Origin: Kineosporia sp. NBRC 101731
GTDB lineage: Bacteria > Actinomycetota > Actinomycetes > Actinomycetales > Kineosporiaceae
NCBI RefSeq assembly: GCF_030269305.1
Contig: NZ_BSTC01000017.1
Location: 62,001 to 126,000, forward strand
Length of the DNA stretch: 64,000 bases
Direction of reading: 5' to 3'
Below, piece after piece: positions 9,610-17,791 of this stretch. Every line of letters starts with the position of its first letter. Position 1 is the stretch's first letter. The position numbers were made by a program, and so were the translations under genes. The notes beneath the pieces were generated by a model. That model was not told the origin of the DNA and made no database searches. It worked only from the letters and a program-made list of their open reading frames with translations.

Positions 9610-9640
9610 GCATTCGTTGCGGGTGGAGCGCAATGAATGC
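9610..9640 (+). promoter_or_regulatory. Inverted repeat over the cobK ribosome site and start (TTGC-N9-GCAA core)
   Basis: GCATTCGTTGC (9610-9620) and GCAATGAATGC (9630-9640) are 11-bp arms with one mismatch and a 9-nt loop that holds the purine-rich GGTGGAG. The right arm contains ATG 9637. As RNA, the hairpin would present or hide the ribosome site. As DNA, its core TTGC-N9-GCAA has the same layout as the site before cbiM and the known Nur box (TTGCAA-N5-TTGCAA type). Which role it has is not known. Confidence 0.4.
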
Positions 9641-10533
9641 ACACGGGTGGAGCGGTCGGCACCATGACGGGGTCGGGTGCAACCCACCGGGTTCTCCTTC
9701 TGGGCGGGACCGGCGAGGCGCGGGAGCTGGCCGCCGTGCTCGTTGCCCGTGGAGTCCCGGTGATCTCGTCCTTGGCGGGCCGGGTCTCCTCACCACGACT
9801 ACCGATGGGGGAGGTGCACGTCGGTGGGTTCGGCGGGGCCGCGGGCCTGGCCGAATACCTCCGGTCCGAAAGCATTTCCGCGGTCGTCGACGCCACTCAT
9901 CCGTTTGCGGCGCGCATCACGGCCCATGCTGTCGTCGCAACCCGAGCGACCAACCCGGCCCCATGCCCCGCCCGACCTTCCCCCGGGGAGGCTTGGCCCG
10001 ATCACAGCGGGGTCGGGGAGAAGGCCCACATCCCGGACGGGGAAGGTTTGCCTGATCACGGCGGGGTTCCGCTTCTCGTGCTGCGGCGGCCCCAATGGCG
10101 GGCCCAGGCCGGTGACCGGTGGGTTCGGGTCGCCGACATCTTCTCTGCTGCAGTACATCTTGCCCGCTACCCGGCCGGCGCCCGGGTGCTCCTGACCACC
10201 GGCCGCCAGGAGACAGCGGCCTTCGCCGAACTCCCCCAGCGGTTCTGGTTGCGGGCTGTCGAAGCGCCCGACGGGCCCCTTCCAGAACACTGCGACATCA
10301 TCCTCGACCGGGGGCCCTTCACCCTCGACGCCGAGCGGGAGCTCATGCGGCACATGGACGTTCTCGTCACCAAGAACAGCGGGGGCCCGATGACGGCGGC
10401 CAAGCTGACCGCGGCGCGCGAGCAGGGCACCGAGGTGATCATGATCGAGCGCCCGCCCCTTCCCGATGGAGTTCCGGTCGTGCAGCAGGTGGCCGAGGCG
10501 GTCGACTGGCTCGAAGAGCGCCTGCGAGCGTAA
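9637..10533 (+). CDS. cobK: Precorrin-6A reductase, with an unusual internal insertion
   Basis: The 298-residue NADPH-dependent reductase converts precorrin-6A to precorrin-6Y. Motifs: VLLLGGTGEARELAAVL near the start, VDATHPFAARITAHAV, GARVLLTTGRQ, and the C-terminal VLVTKNSGGPMTAAKL. Family members run directly from the ATHPFA helix into a strand of the type GVPLLRLERP. Here about 40 residues rich in Pro, Gly, Asp and His (roughly 107-148) intervene, and they are encoded by sequence resembling the hairpin repeat family. The frame is kept and the motifs are intact, so the enzyme may still work. Start ATG 9637 or ATG 9664; both precede the Rossmann strand. It follows cobF by 49 bp. Confidence 0.87.
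   Translation: MHTGGAVGTMTGSGATHRVLLLGGTGEARELAAVLVARGVPVISSLAGRVSSPRLPMGEVHVGGFGGAAGLAEYLRSESISAVVDATHPFAARITAHAVVATRATNPAPCPARPSPGEAWPDHSGVGEKAHIPDGEGLPDHGGVPLLVLRRPQWRAQAGDRWVRVADIFSAAVHLARYPAGARVLLTTGRQETAAFAELPQRFWLRAVEAPDGPLPEHCDIILDRGPFTLDAERELMRHMDVLVTKNSGGPMTAAKLTAAREQGTEVIMIERPPLPDGVPVVQQVAEAVDWLEERLRA
9985..10067 (+). repeat. Two repeat-family arms inside cobK
   Basis: Two 29-base imperfect copies begin at 9985 (GGGGAGGCTTGGCCCGATCA) and 10039 (GGGGAAGGTTTGCCTGATCA), each followed by CAGC or CGGC and GGGGT. They are 54 bases apart, exactly 18 codons. The second copy closely matches the right arms of the intergenic hairpins at 17848 and 35937. They encode the extra Pro-Asp-His-containing residues of CobK. 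Confidence 0.6.
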
Positions 10534-10540
10534 GGACCTC

Positions 10541-10590
10541 CCGGTCAGGACCGGTCAGGACCGGTCAGGACCGGTCAGGACGGGTCAGGA
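10541..10590. repeat. Five tandem copies of a 10-bp unit
   Basis: CCGGTCAGGA is repeated five times without gaps, with one change in the last copy (CGGGTCAGGA), starting 8 bases after the cobK stop codon. Role unknown; length variation between strains would be expected. Confidence 0.85.
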
Positions 10591-10897
10591 CGGACTGATC
10601 ACCCCGGAGGGCCGGTGGCCCTTCATCAACGCAGGCCCGCCCCCGCACTGCATCCCCCGTAGCGCGAAGGGTGGTTGACCTCGAACAACGCCGATCCGTC
10701 CCGGGCCCGGCCGCGGAAAGGCCCCCCGCGCTGCGGAAGAACCCGCAGCCAGTGGATCCACCGGCGCCGACCCCCTCGCCGCTAGCGAAAAGTACTGAGA
10801 CGCAGCACCAATCGGTCATAGCCAACCACCTCGACAACGTGCGACAAGACGCCGGGGACTGACAACGTCCCCCAATTATTACAAGTAAGTAACACCA
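10591..10897. other. Non-coding stretch before the ceb operon
   Basis: No reading frame with native codon use was found. A small hairpin GGGCC-GGT-GGCCC lies at 10609-10621. Just before the operators there is an unusually AT-rich patch (10874-10895), which probably belongs to the cebE promoter, though no clear -35/-10 pair could be fixed. Confidence 0.4.
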
Positions 10898-10911
10898 TGG
10901 GAGCGTTCCCA
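10898..10911. promoter_or_regulatory. LacI-family (CebR-type) operator 1
   Basis: TGGGAGCGTTCCCA differs from the perfect 14-bp palindrome by one base. The TGGGAGCGCTCCCA form is the established CebR operator of Streptomyces. It lies about 93 bp before the cebE start. Confidence 0.88.
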
Positions 10912-10949
10912 CGGACCTCTTGACGCCACTCATGCCCGGGGCGCACCTT

Positions 10950-10963
10950 TGGGAGCGCTCCCA
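10950..10963. promoter_or_regulatory. LacI-family (CebR-type) operator 2, perfect palindrome
   Basis: TGGGAGCGCTCCCA is a perfect 14-bp palindrome, 41 bp before the cebE start and 52 bp (centre to centre) from operator 1, close to five helical turns. The spacing would allow two repressor dimers on one DNA face. Confidence 0.92.
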
Positions 10964-11003
10964 TAACCACCTCGGGTCGAAGAGGCCCCGAAAGGAGAAA
11001 GCC

Positions 11004-12320
11004 ATGAGCCCCTCCATGCGCGGCACCCGGCGGATGATCGCCATCGCCGCAGTCGCAGGAGTCGCGCTGACGATGGCCGCGTGCGGCTCGGACGACGAAG
11101 GTGGATCCGGCTCGAACGAGCAGATCACCCTGAAGGTCTCCACGTTCGGGCTGTTCGGGTACGACGAGCTCTACAAGCAGTACCAGGCAGATCACCCGAA
11201 CATCAAGATCGTTGAGTCCAACGAGGGCGACCTGGGCAAGTACACGAACGCTCTGACCCAGCGGATCGCGGCAGGCAGTGGTGCCGGTGACGTGGTCGCG
11301 ATCGAAGAGGGCGCGATCATCCAGTTCCTCCAGGCGCCCGACAAGTTCGTCAACTTCCAGGACTTCGGTTCGGAGGCGGACAAGGCGAACTGGCTGGACT
11401 GGAAGTACAAGCAGGGCACCACGGCCGACGGCAAGACCACGATCGGTCTCGGTACCGACGTGGGCGGTCTGGCCATGTGCTACCGCAGCGACCTCTTCAA
11501 GGAGGCCGGCCTGCCGACGGACCGCGAAGAGGTCTCGAAGCTGTGGCCCACCTGGGACGAGTACATCGCGACCGGCAAGAAGTTCCTGGCCGGCACCAAG
11601 GGTGACGCGAAGTTCGTCGACTCGGCCACGAACACCTACAACTCCATCCTCATGCAGGAAGCCGGAAAGGCCCCCGGCTACACGTACTTCGACCAGAGCA
11701 ACAACTTCGCGATGGAGAGCAACCCGGCCATCAAGAAGGCCTGGGACACCACCAACCTGCTGCTGGACTCGAAGCTCTCGTCGAACCTGAAGTCGTTCAC
11801 GAACGAGTGGAACGCCGGCTTCAAGAACGGCGCCTTCGCCACCATCGCCTGCCCCGCCTGGATGACGGGCTACATCAAGGGTCAGGCCGGCGATGCCGGT
11901 GAGGGCAAGTGGGACATCGCCACGGTGCCCGGCGGCAGCGGCAGCTGGGGCGGCTCGTTCCTGGGTGTGCCCACCCAGAGCAAGCACCAGAAGGAGGCCG
12001 TCGAGCTGGCCAAGTTCCTGAGCAGCCCGGCCGGTCAGCTGGAGTCGTTCAAGGCCGAGGGCAACCTGCCGTCGTCCCCGCAGGACCACGCCGACCCGGC
12101 TCTGAAGGACTTCAAGAACGAGTACTTCAGCAACGCCCCGGTGGCAGAGATCTTCGTCGAGGGTGCGGTCAACCTGAAGCCGGTCTACCTGGGTGCCAAG
12201 AACCAGGCCGTCCGGGACGCGATCGAGAACGACCTGCGCTCCGTCGAGCAGGGCCAGCGCACCTCGGAAGAGGGCTGGCAGAACGCGATCAAGAGCGCCA
12301 AGGCCGCGGCGGGTGTCTGA
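11004..12320 (+). CDS. cebE: Cello-oligosaccharide ABC transporter substrate-binding lipoprotein
   Basis: The 438-residue extracytoplasmic binding protein has an Arg-containing n-region (MRGTRRM), a hydrophobic core and the lipobox TMAAC, so Cys at about residue 28 would be lipidated. The mature part is a cluster-B type sugar-binding fold (ITLKVSTFGLFGYDELYKQY, later GKWDIATVPGGSGSWGGSFL and AVELAKFLSSPAGQ). Start ATG 11004 follows the ribosome site AAAGGAG. Cellobiose/cellotriose specificity is inferred from the gene order (two permeases, a beta-glucosidase and a LacI regulator) and the CebR-type operators. Expression is probably repressed by CebR until cello-oligosaccharides bind it. Confidence 0.87.
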   Translation: MSPSMRGTRRMIAIAAVAGVALTMAACGSDDEGGSGSNEQITLKVSTFGLFGYDELYKQYQADHPNIKIVESNEGDLGKYTNALTQRIAAGSGAGDVVAIEEGAIIQFLQAPDKFVNFQDFGSEADKANWLDWKYKQGTTADGKTTIGLGTDVGGLAMCYRSDLFKEAGLPTDREEVSKLWPTWDEYIATGKKFLAGTKGDAKFVDSATNTYNSILMQEAGKAPGYTYFDQSNNFAMESNPAIKKAWDTTNLLLDSKLSSNLKSFTNEWNAGFKNGAFATIACPAWMTGYIKGQAGDAGEGKWDIATVPGGSGSWGGSFLGVPTQSKHQKEAVELAKFLSSPAGQLESFKAEGNLPSSPQDHADPALKDFKNEYFSNAPVAEIFVEGAVNLKPVYLGAKNQAVRDAIENDLRSVEQGQRTSEEGWQNAIKSAKAAAGV

Positions 12321-13263
12321 CATCACCGCCCCGGTGACACCGGCTCGGGCGCGCTCCCCCTGGCGGAGCCGCCTGAGCCGGTGGGACCAGAAGGGGTCGC
12401 CCTACGCCTTCGTCTCGCCGTTCTTCATCCTCTTCGGGATCTTCGGGGCCTTCCCGCTGCTCTACACCTTCTGGGTGTCGCTGCACGCCTGGCCCCTCCT
12501 GGGTGAACACACGTTCACCGGCCTGGACAACTACCAGAAGCTCCTGCAGGACCCGCAGTTCTGGAACGCCGCCAAGAACACGCTCGGCCTGTTCGTGGTC
12601 TCCACCGTTCCGCAGTACGTGCTGGCGCTCTGGCTGGCCGTCACGCTGAACCGGAAGATCCGCGCCCGCACCCTGTTCCGGGTCGGCGTGGTGATCCCGA
12701 ACATCACCTCGGTCGCGGCGGTCACCCTGATCTTCGGGATGATCTTCGCCAAGGGCTTCGGCCTGGCCAACTGGATCATCGGCTGGTTCGGCCTGGACGC
12801 CGTGGACTGGACCGCCCACACCTGGTCGTCGTGGCTGGCCATCTCGGTGATGGTCGACTGGCGCTGGACCGGCTACAACGCGCTGATCTTCCTGGCCGCG
12901 ATGCAGGCCATCTCGGCCGAGCTCTACGAGGCCTCGGCCATCGACGGGGCCTCCCGCACCCGTCAGTTCTGGTCGATCACCATGCCGCTGCTGCGGCCGA
13001 CCATCCTGTTCACCACGATCACCTCGATCATCGGTGGCGTGCAGCTGTTCGCCGAGCCGCTGCTGTTCGCACCGGGGGCCGGCGCGATCCAGGGCGGATC
13101 GCTGCGGCAGTTCCAGACGCTCACCATGTACCTGATCGAGAACGGGTTCACCCGCTTCGAGTTCGGGTACGCCGGGGCCGTCGCCTGGATGATCTTCGTC
13201 CTGGTGCTGATCATCTCGCTCATCAACATCCTGCTCGTCCGCCGGATCAGCGGCGCCGACTGA
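12313..13263 (+). CDS. cebF: Cello-oligosaccharide ABC transporter permease
   Basis: The 316-residue inner-membrane permease has six predicted helices, the first at SPYAFVSPFFILFGIFGAFP. The EAA loop that contacts the ATPase is YEASAIDGASRTRQFWSITM. GTG 12313 overlaps the cebE stop by eight bases and is the likely start; the upstream frame is an artefact inside cebE. GTG 12334 is an alternative. It pairs with cebG as a MalF/MalG-type heterodimer. No ATPase gene is in the cluster. In Streptomyces the shared MsiK ATPase serves this transporter, and the same is likely here. Confidence 0.88.
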   Translation: MSDITAPVTPARARSPWRSRLSRWDQKGSPYAFVSPFFILFGIFGAFPLLYTFWVSLHAWPLLGEHTFTGLDNYQKLLQDPQFWNAAKNTLGLFVVSTVPQYVLALWLAVTLNRKIRARTLFRVGVVIPNITSVAAVTLIFGMIFAKGFGLANWIIGWFGLDAVDWTAHTWSSWLAISVMVDWRWTGYNALIFLAAMQAISAELYEASAIDGASRTRQFWSITMPLLRPTILFTTITSIIGGVQLFAEPLLFAPGAGAIQGGSLRQFQTLTMYLIENGFTRFEFGYAGAVAWMIFVLVLIISLINILLVRRISGAD

Positions 13264-13281
13264 GGACAGGGAGAAACCACC

Positions 13282-14184
13282 ATGACCGCAGTCATCGCTG
13301 ATCCGGAGCCCGAAGCGCCCCGGAAACCACTCCGCACCAAGGTCGTCGAGAGCAACAACCAGCTGTTCCGGGCCAGCCCGCTGAACTACCTGGTCCTCGT
13401 CGTCACGTTCTTCCTCTCGGTCTTCCCGCTGTACTGGATGCTCGTGATGGCATCCCGCACCAACGACGAGATCGTGCAGATCCCGCCGGTCCTCACCCCC
13501 GGCGGGAACCTCGGGAAGAACTTCACCTCCCTGTTCGACAACCCCGACGTGATGTTCGCGCAGGCCCTGCTGAACTCGTTCATCGTGGCGGGCAGCATCA
13601 CGGTCGTCGTGGTGATCTTCTCGTCGCTGGCCGGATTCGCCTTCGCCAAGCTGCGGTTCCGCGGCAGCGGGGTGCTGCTCGGGCTGGTCGTGCTGACCAT
13701 GATGGTCCCGATCCAGCTGGGCACCGTGCCGCTGTACATGATGATGGACTGGCTGGGCATCCAGGGCACTCTGCTCACCGTCATCCTGCCCTACCTGGCC
13801 AGTGGTTTCGGTGTCTTCCTGATGCGGCAGTACGCCTCCCAGGCGGTGCCGGACGAACTGATCGAGGCGGCCCGGGTGGACGGTGCCTCGACGATCCGGA
13901 TCTTCTGGTCGGTGGTCCTCCCGGCCCTGCGCCCAGCCGCGGCGATCTTGGGCCTGTTCACCTTCATGACGTACTGGAATGATTTCCTCTGGCCGTACGT
14001 CGCCCTCAGCCCGGAGAACCCGACCGTGCAGGTCGCGCTGTCCCGGCTGTCGAGCGGTTACTACACCGACCAGTCCCTGGTCATGGCGGGCACCCTGATG
14101 GCCACGCTCCCGCTGCTCGTCGTCGTCGTGCTCTTCGGGCGGCAGCTGATCAGCGGAATCATGGATGGAGCAGTCAAGTCATGA
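13282..14184 (+). CDS. cebG: Cello-oligosaccharide ABC transporter permease (MalG type)
   Basis: The 300-residue permease has six helices beginning with LNYLVLVVTFFLSVFPLYWM and the EAA loop IEAARVDGASTIRIFWSVVL. The short C-terminus ends GIMDGAVKS, as in MalG-type partners. Start ATG 13282 follows a GGGAG ribosome site 18 bp after the cebF stop. The stop overlaps the next ATG as ATGA. It completes the membrane channel for CebE-delivered cello-oligosaccharides. Confidence 0.88.
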   Translation: MTAVIADPEPEAPRKPLRTKVVESNNQLFRASPLNYLVLVVTFFLSVFPLYWMLVMASRTNDEIVQIPPVLTPGGNLGKNFTSLFDNPDVMFAQALLNSFIVAGSITVVVVIFSSLAGFAFAKLRFRGSGVLLGLVVLTMMVPIQLGTVPLYMMMDWLGIQGTLLTVILPYLASGFGVFLMRQYASQAVPDELIEAARVDGASTIRIFWSVVLPALRPAAAILGLFTFMTYWNDFLWPYVALSPENPTVQVALSRLSSGYYTDQSLVMAGTLMATLPLLVVVVLFGRQLISGIMDGAVKS

Positions 14185-15566
14185 GTTTCAACGAGGATTT
14201 CGTCTTCGGCGGGGCCACCGCGGCCTACCAGATCGAGGGCGCGGCCGCCGCCGACGGCCGTGGTCTGTCGATCTGGGACGTCTTCTCCCACACCCCGGGC
14301 CGCACGGTGAACGGCGACTCCGGCGACGTCGCGATCGACCACTACCACCGTTACAAGGACGACGTGGCGATCATGGCCTCGCTCGGCCTGGAGGCCTACC
14401 GGTTCTCCGTCTCCTGGCCGCGGATCCAGCCCGACGGCCGCGGCCGGGGTCTGGAGGCCGGCCTGGACTTCTACTCCCGGCTGACCGACGAACTGCTCAC
14501 CGCCGGTATCGACCCGTGGATCACGCTCTACCACTGGGACCTGCCGCAGGCTCTGCAGGAGGCCGGGGGCTGGCCGAACCGCGACACCGCTTACCGTTTC
14601 GCCGACTACTCAGCCATCGTGCACGAGCATCTCGGCGACCGGGTGAAGCACTGGATCACGCTGAACGAGCCGTTCTGCTCCAGTCTGATCGGACACGCCT
14701 CGGGCCGGCACGCACCCGGTCTGGAAGACCCGTCGGCGGCACTGCAGTCGGTGCACCACCTGCTGCTGGGCCACGGCCTGGCAGTGGACGCACTGCGGGC
14801 GCAGAACGTCGAGAACATCGGCATCACACTCAACCTGTACGCGGTGGAACCGGCCTCGGACGAGCCCGTGGACACCGATGCCGCCCGTCGCGTGGACGGC
14901 TTCCACAACCGGCTGTTCCTCGACCCGGTGCTGAAAGGCCGCTACCCGCAGGACATCCTGCACGATGTGGCGGAGTTCGGCGGCATGGGCGACGTGCAGG
15001 ACGGCGACCTGAAGATCATCAGCCGGCCGCTCGACCTGCTGGGTGTCAACTACTACACCCGGTACGTCATCACCGGCCGTGACGACCACCCCGACCTGGT
15101 CGGTGAGCGCACCGGCCAGCTCCACTCGCCCTACCCGGGCGCGGCCAACGCCCGCGAGGTGCGGCACGGCATGCCGCTGACCGACCTGGGCTGGGAGATC
15201 GATCCGGATGGCCTGGTCGACGTGCTCACCCGGCTGAAGCGGGAGTACCCCGCCGTACCGATCGTGATCACCGAGAACGGTGCGGCGTTCGCCGACCCGA
15301 TCGGTGAGGACGGTGTGGTGCACGACGCCGACCGCATCGACTTCGTCTGGGGTCACCTCGCCGCCTGTGAGCGGGCGATCGCCGCGGGAGTGCCGCTGAC
15401 GGGGTACTTCCTCTGGTCGATCTTCGACAACTACGAGTGGGCCGAGGGCTATGCCAAGCGCTTCGGTGCGGTGCACGTGGACTACGAGACCCAGGTCCGC
15501 ACGCTGAAGGACAGCGCGCACTGGTATTCGTCGGTGATACGGACCCGTTCACTGGAACAGCAGTAA
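14181..15566 (+). CDS. bglC: GH1 beta-glucosidase (intracellular cellobiase)
   Basis: The 461-residue enzyme lacks a signal peptide, matching intracellular hydrolysis of imported cellobiose to glucose. The GH1 acid/base Glu is in TLNEPF (about residue 165) and the nucleophile Glu in VITENGAAF (about 366). The entry FNEDFVFGGATAAYQIEGAA and exit GYFLWSIFDNYEWAEGYAKRFG are classical GH1 motifs. ATG 14181 overlaps the cebG stop. Placement inside the transport operon supports cello-oligosaccharides as substrate. Confidence 0.92.
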   Translation: MSFNEDFVFGGATAAYQIEGAAAADGRGLSIWDVFSHTPGRTVNGDSGDVAIDHYHRYKDDVAIMASLGLEAYRFSVSWPRIQPDGRGRGLEAGLDFYSRLTDELLTAGIDPWITLYHWDLPQALQEAGGWPNRDTAYRFADYSAIVHEHLGDRVKHWITLNEPFCSSLIGHASGRHAPGLEDPSAALQSVHHLLLGHGLAVDALRAQNVENIGITLNLYAVEPASDEPVDTDAARRVDGFHNRLFLDPVLKGRYPQDILHDVAEFGGMGDVQDGDLKIISRPLDLLGVNYYTRYVITGRDDHPDLVGERTGQLHSPYPGAANAREVRHGMPLTDLGWEIDPDGLVDVLTRLKREYPAVPIVITENGAAFADPIGEDGVVHDADRIDFVWGHLAACERAIAAGVPLTGYFLWSIFDNYEWAEGYAKRFGAVHVDYETQVRTLKDSAHWYSSVIRTRSLEQQ

Positions 15567-15577
15567 TAATTCTCCAG

Positions 15578-16594
15578 ATGAACAGGCGAAGCCCGAACCG
15601 GCCCCCGACGCTGGAAGAAGTGGCGGAGCGGGCCGGGGTCGGGCGGGGCACGGCCTCCCGGGTGATCAACGGCTCGGTGCAGGTGAGCGATGCCGCCCGG
15701 AATGCCGTGCTGCAGGCTGTGGAAGAGCTCGGCTACGTGCCCAACCGGGCGGCCCGCTCCCTGGTCACCCAGCACACCGACGTGGTGGCGCTGGTGGTCT
15801 CGGAGTCGGAAGACCGGCTGTTCGGCGAACCGTTCTTCGCGCAGGTGGTGCGAGGGGTCACCAACGCGATGGCGCGCACGCCACGGCAGCTGCTGCTGAC
15901 CATGACCCACCGGGAGGCCGACCGGGGCCGGCTCAACGACTACCTGAGCCGGCAGCACGTCGACGGCGTGCTGCTGCTCTCGCTGCACGACGACGACCCG
16001 CTGCCGGGTCAGCTCACGGCCCGCGGGGTGCCCGCGGTGCTCGGGGGCCGGCCGCACTCCGAGGTCACGCTGCCCTTCGTGGACATGGACAACGAGGGCG
16101 GCGCGGCTCTCGCGGTGGATCACCTGATCAGCAGGGGACGACGCCGGGTCGCCTCGATCACAGGTCCGGTGGACATGAGCGCCGGCCGCCAGCGGCTGGA
16201 GGGGTACCACCAGGCGCTGGTGGGCCACGACTTCCAGCCGCTGGTCGAGTCCGGGGATTTCAGCGAGAACAGTGGACGACGATCAGCCCGGGCCCTGCTG
16301 GAACGAGCTCCCGACCTGGACGCGATCTTCTGCGCCTCCGACCAGATGGCGATCGGCGCGATGGCGGAACTGGCCGCCACCGGGCGCCGGGTGCCGGACG
16401 ACGTCGCCGTGATCGGCTTCGACGACTCCCCCATCAGCCGCCACACCGTGCCGAGCCTGACCACGGTGCACCAGCCGGTCGAGGACATGGGCATCCGGAT
16501 GGTGGAGATGCTCGGGCAATTGATCGAGAAGCCGGCCGAAGCGGTACCCGACGTGATCCTCCCGACCCACCTCGTCGTCCGTCATTCGGCTTAG
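15578..16594 (+). CDS. cebR: LacI-family repressor of the cellobiose operon
   Basis: The 338-residue regulator has a LacI helix-turn-helix (TLEEVAERAGVGRGTASRVI, residues about 11-30), a hinge (VPNRAARSLVTQHTDVVALV) and a periplasmic-binding-like core ending in GFDDSPISRHTVPSLTTV. Start ATG 15578 lies 12 bp after bglC, so it is probably cotranscribed and under its own control. The two TGGGAGCG(C/T)TCCCA sites upstream of cebE are its expected targets, with cellobiose as inducer by analogy with Streptomyces. In Streptomyces cebR stands upstream of cebE; here it is the last gene. Confidence 0.87.
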   Translation: MNRRSPNRPPTLEEVAERAGVGRGTASRVINGSVQVSDAARNAVLQAVEELGYVPNRAARSLVTQHTDVVALVVSESEDRLFGEPFFAQVVRGVTNAMARTPRQLLLTMTHREADRGRLNDYLSRQHVDGVLLLSLHDDDPLPGQLTARGVPAVLGGRPHSEVTLPFVDMDNEGGAALAVDHLISRGRRRVASITGPVDMSAGRQRLEGYHQALVGHDFQPLVESGDFSENSGRRSARALLERAPDLDAIFCASDQMAIGAMAELAATGRRVPDDVAVIGFDDSPISRHTVPSLTTVHQPVEDMGIRMVEMLGQLIEKPAEAVPDVILPTHLVVRHSA

Positions 16595-16610
16595 CCCTGG
16601 TTAGCCCTGG
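16591..16610. repeat. 10-bp tandem duplication between convergent stops
   Basis: TTAGCCCTGG occurs twice in a row. The first copy contains the TAG stop of cebR and the second the reverse-strand TAA stop of the SDR gene, so the duplication forms the whole gap between them. Confidence 0.7.
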
Positions 16611-17473
16611 AAAGGCAGCCCGGCGTCGAGGTCTTCGATCAGGCCGGGCTGTACCGGCGTCCAGCCGGTCAGCTCGCGAGTGGTGGCCGACGAGGCCGGA
16701 ACGTCCAGCGACATCAGCTGCCCCAACCAGCCGAAGTGTTCCGGCGCAACGGATCCCACGGGCAGGCCGGTGCCCCTCCCGACCGCCTCGGCGATCTGCC
16801 GAACGGTCACCCCCTCGTCCTGCACAGCGTGCAGAACGCTTCCGGCCGGGGCCTTCTCGAGCGCCAGGCGGTAGAGCACCGCGGCATCCAGCACGTGCAC
16901 GGCCGGCCAGCGGCTCGACCCGTCGCCGGGATATCCCGACATACCCTTCTCCCGGGCCAGGCCGATGAGGATCGAGACGAAACCCGCGTTGCCGAAACCG
17001 TGCACCACGGTCGAGGGCCGCACCGACACCGCGCGCACGTCCTTCTCGGCCAGCTGCCGGGTGTGGGCCTCGACGATCCCCCGGGCCTGGGGCGGAGTCG
17101 GGAGGAAGTCCTCGGTGAGCAGGTGCCCGGGGTTCAGCGCCGTGGTGCCGTAGGTGGTGACGAACGGCTTGCCGGCCAGTTCCTCGCCCAGCGCCTGCAC
17201 CACGGCCAGGTCCTTGACGGCCGCGGCGGGCAGGTCGGCCAGGTTGCTGTGGTCGAAGGCGGTGTGGATGACGCCGTCGCTCTGAAGGGCGCCCTCCCGC
17301 AGACCGTCCGGGTCGTCGATGGTGCCGCGATAGGGCTCGATGCCGGCGGCCTCGAGCTTCGCCGCCCCGGCGTCGGATCGGGTCAGACCGAGCACCTGGT
17401 GACCGTGGGCCAGCAGTTCACGGGCGACGTGGCTGCCGATGAAACCGGTGGCCCCGGTGACGAAGACGCGCAT
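16601..17473 (-). CDS. Extended/atypical SDR NAD(P)-binding protein
   Basis: The 290-residue cytosolic protein starts with MRVFVTGATGFIGSHVAREL, the TGxxGxxG dinucleotide motif of extended and atypical SDRs (epimerase, dihydroflavonol reductase and NmrA relatives). The C-terminal half (AEAVGRGTGLPVGSV, then TRELTGWTPVQPGLIEDLD) is typical of the NAD-dependent epimerase/dehydratase group found beside LysR regulators. The substrate is unknown. A LysR gene once lay divergently upstream but is now a remnant (17628-17791), so any former control by it is lost. Convergent with cebR. Confidence 0.82.
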   Translation of the reverse strand: MRVFVTGATGFIGSHVARELLAHGHQVLGLTRSDAGAAKLEAAGIEPYRGTIDDPDGLREGALQSDGVIHTAFDHSNLADLPAAAVKDLAVVQALGEELAGKPFVTTYGTTALNPGHLLTEDFLPTPPQARGIVEAHTRQLAEKDVRAVSVRPSTVVHGFGNAGFVSILIGLAREKGMSGYPGDGSSRWPAVHVLDAAVLYRLALEKAPAGSVLHAVQDEGVTVRQIAEAVGRGTGLPVGSVAPEHFGWLGQLMSLDVPASSATTRELTGWTPVQPGLIEDLDAGLPFQG

Positions 17474-17627
17474 GATGCTCCTTCTGGTTAGGTGCCTTCA
17501 CTGTGGGTTCGGCGTCGGCCCGGGGTCCAAGGCCGGTTTCTCATGGCGACATGTAGATCAGGCATCACTGCAGGCCAGCAGGCCCATCTTGGCTGTTCGG
17601 CCACCACCTGGAGTTACTCTTCCGGAC

Positions 17628-17791
17628 ATGACCGATCTCGACCTGCGCCTCGTGCGGTACTTCGTGGCGCCCTGAGCGACGCCCCGCCCAGCCACGTGGT
17701 CCTCGCCACCCGCGCCGGCGACAACAGCCGTCTGGTGACGGCCTTCCGCAAGCACGCCCAGGCCACCCCGAAACCCCCAAACCTTCCGTGA
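17628..17791 (+). pseudogene. Remnant of a LysR-family regulator (internal deletion)
   Basis: ATG 17628 opens MTDLDLRLVRYFVA, the standard first residues of a LysR helix-turn-helix, but the frame stops after 15 codons (TGA 17673-17675). The following bases in another frame read SHVVLATRAGDNSRLVTAFRKHAQA, the typical C-terminal end of a LysR effector domain. The middle (roughly 250 residues) is missing and the junction is out of frame. It is divergent from the SDR gene, the usual LysR arrangement. The second frame stops at a TGA inside the adjoining hairpin repeat. Confidence 0.75.
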
